16,543 bases of DNA from an uncultured Oscillospiraceae bacterium. GTDB taxonomy: Bacteria > Bacillota > Clostridia > Oscillospirales > Oscillospiraceae. Positions 11,412 to 16,543 of this stretch are shown here, piece by piece. Position numbers and translations under genes: made by a program. The stretch covers positions 1 to 16,543 of the forward strand of contig CAJUQS010000062.1 of NCBI GenBank assembly GCA_910588365.1, written 5' to 3'. How positions within the stretch are numbered: position 1 is the stretch's first letter; every line of letters begins with the position of its first letter. A model generated the notes under the pieces. The model saw only the letters and a list, made by a program, of their open reading frames with translations. It was not told the DNA's origin and did not search any database.

Positions 11412-12875
11412 TCACCGCGCCGCCGCGGGCTGCTTCCGCGCGGCGGCCAGCTCCGCCTGGGCGGGGCCGGACAGCAGGCGGCCCTGGAAATCGAACCGGG
11501 AGCCGTGGCAGGGGCAGTCCCAGCTCCTCTCATCCGGGTTCCACTCCAGCTGGCACCCCAGATGGGGACAGCGCGGATCTACGGTGTAAAGGGTTCCGTC
11601 CTCCGCCTTATAGACCCCCAGCTTCTCCCCGTCCAGCTCCACCACGCCGCCGTGGCCGGGGGGCAGCGCCTCCGCCGCGCCGCGGGGCGGCTCCAGGGGC
11701 CGGCGGCTCAGATTCCGGACCGCGTGGAGCCCCTCCTCCAGCAGCGCGGCAGCCGAGGCGCCGGGGGTGAATCTCTGGGGGGAGAACAGCCCCTCCCAGG
11801 CGTTGGACTGGCCCAGAATCTGGTCCCGGAGCAGCTGGGCCGCCGCCATGGAGCCGGTCATGCCCCACTTGCCAAATCCCGTGGCCGCATACCAGCCGGG
11901 GGTGGACGCGGCAAAGCGGCCCGCGTAGGGTACGCCGTCCAGGGTCACGCAGTCCTGGGCGGACCACCGGGCGGCCTCCGACGCGCCGGGGAACAGCAGG
12001 GAAGCGGACTTCAGCAGGGACGCGTACCTCCCGCCGCTCCGGTTCTCCCCGGTCCGGTGTCCCCCGCCCCCCGCCAGCAGGTACTCCCCGGCATTGCGCA
12101 GGGAGATTCCGCCCGTGTCCGCGCCGTAGTACATCCCCGGCAGCTTCGGCCCGCCGCGCAGCGCCAGGACGTAGCTCCGCTCCTGGTGCATCCGCAGGAA
12201 GTAGTACCCTGGCGCGTTCACAAAGGGGTAGTGGCAGCAAAAGACGATGCGCTCCGCCCGGACCCTTCCGCCGGCGGTGCGCAGCCAGCCCTCCCCCGCC
12301 TCCAGCACCCGGCTCCCCTCGTATACCGTCAGCCCCTCCGCCAGGGCATAGAGGAAGCGCAGGGGGTGGAACCGGGCCTGATTGCCGCAGCGGACCGCCC
12401 CCAGCACCGGAAAGGGCAGGCCGCTGTCCTCCGTCAATCGGACCGGGAGCCCCGCCCGCTCCTGGGCGGCGGCCTCCCGCCGGAGGAGATCCCCGTCCTC
12501 CACGGCGTAGAGGATGGCCGGAAGCCGCTCCCAGCCGCAGTCGATCCTCCGGTCCTCGATCATCCGCTGGTAGGACTCCACGGCCGTCTGGTTGGCCACG
12601 GCGTACAGCCGGGCGGCCTCCTCCCCCAGGGATTTCTCCAGCCGGTGGTAGGCGGCCCCGTGCTGGGCCGTCACCTTGGCGGTGGTGTTCCCGGTCTGTC
12701 CGGAGCCCACCCGGTCCGCCTCCAGCACCACGGTCCGCACCCCGGCCTCCTCCAGCAGCGCGGCGGTGAGAATTCCGGCCATGCCGCCGCCAATCACCGC
12801 CGCTCCGGCCTCCACGTCCCCCTCCAGCGGGGGCCTGGGTGTCCCCGCCGCGCTCTGATGCCAAATGGATTTCAT
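11412..12875 (-). CDS. FAD-dependent oxidoreductase fused to a C-terminal Rieske [2Fe-2S] domain
   Basis: The 487-residue protein begins with a DAO/glycine-oxidase-like FAD domain: dinucleotide motif AAVIGGGMAGILTAALLEEA near 25-45, LEADRVGSGQTGNTTAKVTA, and ATGFGKWGMTGSMAAAQLL near 340. From about 400 on there is a Rieske domain with CPHLGC (C436, H438, C441) and CPCHGS (C454, C456, H457). The Cys-x-His and Cys-x-x-His pairs ligate the cluster, and the extra cysteines (C441, C456) can form the disulfide of high-potential Rieske proteins. Similar two-domain proteins occur in Bacillus (YhfW type); the substrate is unknown, probably an amine or amino acid. GGAGGTGA precedes the ATG at 12875; a TTG at 12881 is less likely. 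It is divergent from spoIVFA. Confidence 0.92.
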   Translation of the reverse strand: MKSIWHQSAAGTPRPPLEGDVEAGAAVIGGGMAGILTAALLEEAGVRTVVLEADRVGSGQTGNTTAKVTAQHGAAYHRLEKSLGEEAARLYAVANQTAVESYQRMIEDRRIDCGWERLPAILYAVEDGDLLRREAAAQERAGLPVRLTEDSGLPFPVLGAVRCGNQARFHPLRFLYALAEGLTVYEGSRVLEAGEGWLRTAGGRVRAERIVFCCHYPFVNAPGYYFLRMHQERSYVLALRGGPKLPGMYYGADTGGISLRNAGEYLLAGGGGHRTGENRSGGRYASLLKSASLLFPGASEAARWSAQDCVTLDGVPYAGRFAASTPGWYAATGFGKWGMTGSMAAAQLLRDQILGQSNAWEGLFSPQRFTPGASAAALLEEGLHAVRNLSRRPLEPPRGAAEALPPGHGGVVELDGEKLGVYKAEDGTLYTVDPRCPHLGCQLEWNPDERSWDCPCHGSRFDFQGRLLSGPAQAELAAARKQPAAAR

Positions 12876-12929
12876 TTCCAATCACCTCCCCCCTATTGTT
12901 GCCGGAATCCGGAAGAATAACCGGCTTTT

Positions 12930-12959
12930 GCATAATCTGGCTCATTCTGCGCATACACT
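12930..12959 (+). promoter_or_regulatory. Sigma-E-type promoter of the spoIVFA-spoIVFB operon
   Basis: GCATAAT (12930-12936) matches the sigma-E -35 KMATATT at 6 of 7 positions; after 15 bp, CATACACT (12952-12959) matches the -10 CATACAHT perfectly. Transcription would start about 12966, downstream of the ATG at 12960 and upstream of the TTG at 12996. In B. subtilis spoIVFAB is a sigma-E operon, which supports the assignment. Confidence 0.7.
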
Positions 12960-12995
12960 ATGGCAGAACAGAGAAGAAAAAGGGAGGGACCGCTT

Positions 12996-14036
12996 TTGAA
13001 CAGAACCAACTCCGCCCGCCGCCGGGTCCGGCAGACGCGGGGCCGTACCAGAACCGCCGGGAGCCGCCGGAATGCCGAAAACCGGGCCCTGGCCCGCCTT
13101 GTGATCTGCGGCGCGGCATTCGTGCTGCTGGTGGCGGTGAAGCTGCTGTTTCCCGGGGCCATCAGCGCCCTGGCCCGCTCCGCCGGACAGCTGATCGGCC
13201 GGGACGCCGACTTCAGGGCGGCCTTCGCCGCCATGGGCCGGGCGGTCAGCGGCGAGGCGGCGGTCAGCGACTCCCTCCAGGACGCCTATACCGCCGTATT
13301 CAGCCCCTCCGGCCAGACCGCGGCCCGGCCGGAGCCCACCGCCGGCGTGAGCATGGACCCCGGCGTCCGGCTGATGCGCTACACGGTCCACGACCTCTCC
13401 GTCAGGGAGCCGGAGCCGGCCATGACGGAGACGGTGGTGGAGACGGGGAGCAGCCCGGCCCCGCCGTCCCCCGTCCAGGCCCCGGCCGGGGAGGGGACGC
13501 AGGAGCCGCCCCCCGCCGCCCCCGCCGCACCGGAGCCCGCCCCGCCGCCGGAGGAGCCCGATGACACCGCCACCACCGAGGCGCTATCCTATGTATATAC
13601 CATGCCCGCCCTGCCGGAGAACGCCAGCCTGGAGCAGCGCAACCTGGGCTTTGTCCACGACTCCCCTGTCCACGGCTCCCTCAGCTCCACCTTCGGCTGG
13701 CGGGAGCACCCTGTCGAGGGGGGCAGCAAGTTCCACTACGGGGTGGACCTGGCGGCCGAGGAGGGGACGGACATCCTGGCCTTTGCCGACGGCACCGTCT
13801 ACGCCACCGGGGAGAGCAGTACCCTGGGCAACTATATCATGCTCCAGCACCAGGGGGGGTATATCACCCTCTACGCCCACTGCAGCAAGGTCACCGCCAC
13901 AGGCGGCGCGGTTGCCAGGGGCGACAAGATCGGCGAGGTGGGCGCCACCGGCCTGGCCACCGGCCCCCACCTCCACTTCGAGCTCCACGACGGGGCGCTG
14001 TACCTCAACCCCATCTACTATGTGGAAATCGGGTAA
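12996..14036 (+). CDS. spoIVFA: SpoIVFA-like membrane protein with M23 (LytM) peptidase domain
   Basis: The 346-residue protein has a very basic N-terminus, one membrane span (about 34-52), a Pro/Ala/Glu-rich linker (about 150-190) and a C-terminal M23 domain. The domain keeps the metal site: FHYGVDL (H247, D251) and GPHLHFEL (H325, H327), plus YAHC with H295. SpoIVFA normally holds SpoIVFB in an inhibited complex with BofA in the outer forespore membrane. Identity is inferred from the M50 protease gene overlapping its end and from the sigma-E-like promoter; otherwise it would be called an M23 metallopeptidase. The TTG at 12996 is preferred: AGGGAGGG (12981-12988) lies 7 nt upstream. The in-frame ATG at 12960 has no RBS and precedes the predicted transcription start. 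The intact active site differs from the degenerate B. subtilis SpoIVFA. Confidence 0.85.
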   Translation: MNRTNSARRRVRQTRGRTRTAGSRRNAENRALARLVICGAAFVLLVAVKLLFPGAISALARSAGQLIGRDADFRAAFAAMGRAVSGEAAVSDSLQDAYTAVFSPSGQTAARPEPTAGVSMDPGVRLMRYTVHDLSVREPEPAMTETVVETGSSPAPPSPVQAPAGEGTQEPPPAAPAAPEPAPPPEEPDDTATTEALSYVYTMPALPENASLEQRNLGFVHDSPVHGSLSSTFGWREHPVEGGSKFHYGVDLAAEEGTDILAFADGTVYATGESSTLGNYIMLQHQGGYITLYAHCSKVTATGGAVARGDKIGEVGATGLATGPHLHFELHDGALYLNPIYYVEIG

Positions 14037-14589
14037 GCTGGAGATCGGCTGGGGGGCCGGCGTCATGCTGGCGCTGGCCCTTCTGGCCGGGGCGGGCGGG
14101 GTGCTGCCCCTGGTGGGACTGGCGGCCCTGTGCCACGAGCTGGGCCACCTGCTGGCCCTGCGTCTGGCGGGGGCGGAGGTGGAGCGCCTGCGCCTGACCG
14201 CCTTCGGCGCGGAGATCCTGGCGGACACCCGCTTCCTCCCCTACCCCCGGGAGATCCTGTGCACCCTGGCCGGGCCGGCGGTCAATCTGGCCCTGGCGCT
14301 GATCCTCTCCCGGATGGCGGGGGACTACATCCTGGCCGGGGCGAATCTGCTGCTGGGGGGGTTCAACCTGCTGCCCATCCCCTCCCTGGACGGCGGACGG
14401 GCCCTCTATCTGCTGGTGAGCTGGCTGATGGACCCCGCGGCGGCGGATCTGGCCTGCCGGCGGGTGGGGCTGGCCTGCGCCCTGGCCCTCACCGCCGCGG
14501 CCCTGGTGCTCACCCTCCGCCACCAGGCGGGACTGTTCCTGCTGCTGGCCGCCCTGGGAACCCTGCTGCCCCAGCTGCGGAGAAATTAG
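14020..14589 (+). CDS. spoIVFB: Site-2 protease family protein, SpoIVFB-like (M50)
   Basis: This 189-residue protein is an intramembrane zinc protease: HELGH (H39, E40, H43) in LAALCHELGHLLAL, and the third ligand region NLLPIPSLDGGR with D124. Four or more hydrophobic segments are visible. SpoIVFB cuts pro-sigma-K in the mother cell late in sporulation. The protein is shorter than B. subtilis SpoIVFB (288 residues), lacking most of the C-terminal CBS region, though short forms are common in Clostridia. The ATG at 14020 overlaps the last 17 nt of the upstream gene and has no clear RBS, so translation is probably coupled. The pair of genes is the expected spoIVFA-spoIVFB unit. A general M50 protease role cannot be ruled out. 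Confidence 0.88.
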   Translation: MWKSGKLEIGWGAGVMLALALLAGAGGVLPLVGLAALCHELGHLLALRLAGAEVERLRLTAFGAEILADTRFLPYPREILCTLAGPAVNLALALILSRMAGDYILAGANLLLGGFNLLPIPSLDGGRALYLLVSWLMDPAAADLACRRVGLACALALTAAALVLTLRHQAGLFLLLAALGTLLPQLRRN

Positions 14590-14618
14590 GCGTACATATT
14601 TCCAGCCCTTCGGAGGCG

Positions 14619-14647
14619 TTGACAATGCCCCCGCAAGCATGTATAAT
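14619..14647 (+). promoter_or_regulatory. Consensus sigma-A promoter of the Sel1-repeat gene
   Basis: Perfect -35 TTGACA (14619-14624), 17-bp spacer, perfect -10 TATAAT (14642-14647). Transcription should start near 14654, about 55 nt before the ATG. It is the closest match to consensus in the window. Confidence 0.88.
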
Positions 14648-14708
14648 ATAGACTCCGCAGATTCACAGAAATGCGGTTTGAGAGATAAAAAGACAGGGGA
14701 AATCGGCC

Positions 14709-15440
14709 ATGCTGAAGGAATATGTGGCAAAACGGCTGTCATTTTTACAGCCTCAGGGAAAGCGCGCGCAGACCCGCGGGAAGCGGGAGCAGCAGGACCA
14801 GGACGTTGTGCAGGAGACGCCCCCCGGCGGGGAGACCGCGGAGCTCCCGGCAGAGCCGCCCGCGCCGGAGCCCGCCGCCGGGGACTGCCCGGAGCAGGCG
14901 GAACCCGCCGCCGGGCCGGCGGCCCCGGAGGCCCCGGTGGCCCCGGAGGTTTCGGAGGCCCCGGAGGTTTCGGAGGCTCCGCCGGAGAACGGGGATTTTC
15001 CCGCGGGCCTGCGGGCCTATGAGGCCGGAGACTACGAGGAGGCGTGGGCGCCGCTCTCCGCCGCCGCCGGGCAGGGGCACCCGGAGGCCCAGTTCCTGTG
15101 CGCCCAGATGCTCCGAAAGGGGCTGGTGCCGGAGGGCGGCGACAGGCCGGCCCTGGCGTGGTACAAGCGGGCGGCCAAGCAGGGCCACATCGGGGCACAG
15201 GTGGCCTGCGCCGGCATGTACGAGCTGGGCCGGGGGACGGAGATGGACCTCAAGCGGGCCCTGTTCTGGTACGAGCAGGCGGCCAAGCAGTCCTGTGTGG
15301 AGGCCCAGCTCAAGTGCGGCTGGATGTATTTCCGAGGCCGCGCCGAGACGAGGAACCCGAAAAAAGCCCGCCGCTGGCTGGAGGCCGCGGCGGACAATGG
15401 CAGCGAGGAGGCCAGGCAGATTCTGCGCGAGCGCTTTTAG
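14709..15440 (+). CDS. Sel1-like (TPR-type) repeat protein
   Basis: The 243-residue protein has a short basic N-terminus, a low-complexity Pro/Glu/Ala segment (about 35-93), then three to four Sel1-like repeats: FPAGLRAYEAGDYEEAWAPL, ALAWYKRAAKQGHIGAQVAC, ALFWYEQAAKQSCVEAQLKC and ARRWLEAAADNGSEEARQIL. Such repeats form helical solenoids that bind other proteins; no enzyme motif is present. No signal peptide or membrane span is seen. AGGGGAAA lies upstream of the ATG. The gene stands alone behind a consensus promoter, so it should be well expressed in growing cells. The partner is unknown. An 18-bp tandem DNA repeat lies in the linker. Confidence 0.88.
   Translation: MLKEYVAKRLSFLQPQGKRAQTRGKREQQDQDVVQETPPGGETAELPAEPPAPEPAAGDCPEQAEPAAGPAAPEAPVAPEVSEAPEVSEAPPENGDFPAGLRAYEAGDYEEAWAPLSAAAGQGHPEAQFLCAQMLRKGLVPEGGDRPALAWYKRAAKQGHIGAQVACAGMYELGRGTEMDLKRALFWYEQAAKQSCVEAQLKCGWMYFRGRAETRNPKKARRWLEAAADNGSEEARQILRERF
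14941..14976 (+). repeat. Two perfect 18-bp tandem repeats inside the Sel1-repeat gene
   Basis: CCCCGGAGGTTTCGGAGG occurs twice in a row (14941-14958, 14959-14976) and encodes APEVSE twice; a degenerate copy precedes it. Being a multiple of three, a change in copy number would only alter linker length. Confidence 0.85.
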
Positions 15441-15463
15441 AACCTGTATTAAAACAGCGACAA

Positions 15464-15529
15464 CGGCCGCGGCCCGGATTGGGCCGCGGCCGCCGTATTG
15501 GGGCGTGTTTGAAAAATGTCAAAACGCCC
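15464..15529. terminator. Two hairpins between convergent genes
   Basis: CGGCCGCGGCCC (15464-15475) pairs perfectly with 15481-15492 (loop GGATT). GGGCGTGTTT (15501-15510) pairs imperfectly with AAAACGCCC (15521-15529). They separate the Sel1-repeat gene from the convergent phosphoribosyltransferase gene. Neither has a proper T-run, so strength is uncertain. Confidence 0.5.
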
Positions 15530-15535
15530 TGACCG

Positions 15536-16174
15536 CTACAGCTTGGAATAGCCGAAATTATCTACCACCGCGTCGATCTCCACGCCCTGTTTGCAGAGGG
15601 GGCACTCCTCCGGCGAGTAGCTGGCGTAGCCCTGGAGGTGCCCGGTGTCGAACAGGGAGATCACCGGCGTGCCGTCCACATCCTTCAGATGACTGTAGAT
15701 GGAGGCGACCCCCGCCGTCTTGCCGCCGTAGTAGCTGACACAGCGCATCCCCTTCCGGACGGTGCCGCCGGTGGTGATGGAGGCCAGCAGCAAAAGCACG
15801 TTCTTCCCCTCCAGCATGAACCGGGCGTTGTCCCGGAAGATGAGCTGCCCGTTGGAGCTGAGGTTCTCCCGGAGGAGGTAGATGTCCTTCCCCGCGTTGA
15901 TTGCCCGATAGCTCTCCTGGCTCAGCTGCCGGGCGAGGCAGGTGCCGATCACCCGGGTGCCGTCCATGCACAGGATGGTATCCACCATCGTGTAGGACAG
16001 GAGGCGCTGTGCCAGCTGCTGCGCCACAGCGTCCGCCTCCTGGAGGCAGGACTGCTGGTTTGTCACGTCGATAAAGTAATTGGTGTGGCTGTTTCTGGTT
16101 GCGAAGTGGCCCTGAGCCACCCGCAGCGTCACATCGCCCACACAGACGGGAAGCTTGAAAAACTTAGGTTCCAT
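15536..16174 (-). CDS. Phosphoribosyltransferase-like (orotate PRTase-like) protein
   Basis: The 212-residue protein resembles type I phosphoribosyltransferases: central VDTILCMDGTRVIGTCLARQ, and the PRPP-loop region VLLLLASITTGGTVRKG (126-142). In typical enzymes two acidic residues precede the TTGG loop (VDDVITTGGT); here they are Ala-Ser, so catalysis may be weak or the protein may bind a ligand instead. The C-terminus has a single CPLC knuckle (191-194). The N-terminus (ATRNSHTNYFIDVTNQQS) is unlike purine PRTases and recalls orotate-type ones. No pyrimidine genes are nearby. AAGGAGGG lies just before the ATG, and a good promoter precedes it. Monocistronic. Confidence 0.8.
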   Translation of the reverse strand: MEPKFFKLPVCVGDVTLRVAQGHFATRNSHTNYFIDVTNQQSCLQEADAVAQQLAQRLLSYTMVDTILCMDGTRVIGTCLARQLSQESYRAINAGKDIYLLRENLSSNGQLIFRDNARFMLEGKNVLLLLASITTGGTVRKGMRCVSYYGGKTAGVASIYSHLKDVDGTPVISLFDTGHLQGYASYSPEECPLCKQGVEIDAVVDNFGYSKL

Positions 16175-16234
16175 AGAGTTCCCTCCTTTTTATGTTTCCC
16201 AGGGATACCGGTCAATATCTGATCCGCTTGTTAA

Positions 16235-16263
16235 ATTATACTATATTTCCCGGCAAATGTCCA
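16235..16263 (-). promoter_or_regulatory. Sigma-A promoter of the phosphoribosyltransferase-like gene
   Basis: On the minus strand, -35 TGGACA (16258-16263), 17-bp spacer, perfect -10 TATAAT (16235-16240). The transcript would have a leader of about 55 nt. Confidence 0.75.
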
Positions 16264-16311
16264 GAAAATTCTTGGCAGATTTTACCTGTTCCTGACTCGC
16301 ATACAACGCAG

Positions 16312-16343
16312 ACAGCCGGACCATGGCGGTCCGGCTGTTTTTT
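16312..16343 (+). terminator. Orphan rho-independent terminator on the + strand
   Basis: A perfect 11-bp stem ACAGCCGGACC (16312-16322) / GGTCCGGCTGT (16328-16338), loop ATGGC, followed by a run of T to 16343. The T-run shows plus-strand orientation, but no plus-strand gene lies between here and 15440. Confidence 0.75.
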
Positions 16344-16378
16344 ATGCGGGATTTTCCGCCCGATGAACCGGCTATGAT

Positions 16379-16396
16379 GGCGGCCAAAGGGCCGCC
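16379..16396. repeat. Short perfect inverted repeat
   Basis: GGCGGCC (16379-16385) and GGCCGCC (16390-16396) enclose AAAG. It lies in the gene-free region 16175-16543, between the orphan terminator and the right-end repeat. Confidence 0.5.
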
Positions 16397-16403
16397 CCTT
16401 CTC

Positions 16404-16543
16404 AGAGCCTGTTTAACATCTCCCCGCGCCCGCCTTGGCGGCATATTTTCCGCCCTGACTGCGTTAAAAATCCTTGCAATCCGTCAGGATTGCTGCGGCT
16501 TTTTGCCTTGCAGGGCAAAAAATCTATCTCGCCAATCCGCACA
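16404..16543. repeat. Hairpin-rich intergenic repeat, cut by the window end
   Basis: From AGAGCCTGTTTAACATC onward there is no open frame worth calling. Hairpins are GCAATCC-GTCA-GGATTGC (16476-16493) and TTTTGCC-TTGCAG-GGCAAAA (16501-16520), followed by GCCAATCC (16531-16538). The second part resembles 64-112 at the left edge. The shape suits a dispersed non-coding repeat of this lineage, possibly a miniature element; its right end is outside the window. Confidence 0.5.

Noticed and set aside
11073..12920. Open frame of about 615 codons on the + strand, opposite the FAD-Rieske gene
   Set aside because: Antisense shadow in very GC-rich DNA; product rich in Gly, Pro, Arg and Ala, with no domain. 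The opposite strand encodes an enzyme with all motifs.
13561..14019. Upstream extension of the SpoIVFB frame inside spoIVFA
   Set aside because: The translated stretch is Pro/Ser/Thr low-complexity sequence out of frame with the M23 domain. Only from the ATG at 14020 does the protein look like a protease.
14941..14976. Possible CRISPR-like array
   Set aside because: Only two adjacent copies with no spacers, inside a coding gene. No CRISPR array or cas gene is seen in the window.
14639..15022. Glycine-rich repeat frame GGPGGFGG in the Sel1 gene
   Set aside because: It is the shifted frame of the 18-bp tandem repeat; the start lies in the promoter and it has no RBS.

Overview
The window looks like chromosomal core DNA from a GC-rich, endospore-forming member of the Clostridia, most like the Oscillospiraceae (Flavonifractor/Pseudoflavonifractor-type). 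This placement is an inference. It rests on strong AGGAGG-type ribosome binding sites, sigma-A promoters with 17-bp spacers, the Firmicutes-specific rplU-prp-rpmA operon whose L27 has a cleavable N-terminus, a SleB-type cortex hydrolase, a SpoIVFA/SpoIVFB pair behind a sigma-E-like promoter, and a DUF4364 gene. I see no tRNA, rRNA, CRISPR array, transposase or phage gene.

Layout, left to right: (1) palindromic and repeat DNA at 1-112. (2) A metallo-beta-lactamase-fold hydrolase (+) convergent with a PfkB/1-phosphofructokinase-type sugar kinase (-). (3) A SleB-like cell wall hydrolase (+) whose signal peptide carries an in-frame TGA at codon 3. (4) A cluster of stacked hairpins, then a strong promoter, a probable L21 leader RNA and the operon rplU-prp-rpmA with a textbook terminator. 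(5) A DUF4364 gene (-) divergent from a very cysteine-rich conserved protein (+) that may be a spore-surface component. (6) A four-gene minus-strand operon: birA, a membrane-anchored Ntn-type amide hydrolase, and two half-size chromate transporter subunits overlapping by ATGA. (7) lexA (+). (8) A coiled-coil protein of unknown function (-). (9) A FAD oxidoreductase fused to a Rieske domain (-). (10) spoIVFA-like and spoIVFB (+). (11) A Sel1-repeat protein (+). (12) A phosphoribosyltransferase-like protein (-). (13) A gene-poor right end with an orphan terminator and a hairpin-rich repeat that partly resembles the repeat at the left edge.

Functional links: Prp (4th-position gene product of the L21/L27 operon) is expected to trim the LQFFA extension of L27 encoded beside it. 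SpoIVFA and SpoIVFB are expected to sit together in the mother-cell membrane around the forespore, where SpoIVFB activates pro-sigma-K; a candidate sigma-K promoter lies in front of the cysteine-rich gene elsewhere in the window. The SleB-like hydrolase fits cortex breakdown at germination. The remaining genes are housekeeping (LexA SOS repressor, BirA biotin ligase/repressor) or of unknown role.

No clearly new multi-gene system was found. The observations most worth checking are the early nonsense codon in the SleB-like gene, the sigma-E promoter that overrides the apparent ATG start of spoIVFA, the cysteine-rich protein with its possible sigma-K promoter, the repeat at the two window ends, and the orphan + strand terminator near 16,330.
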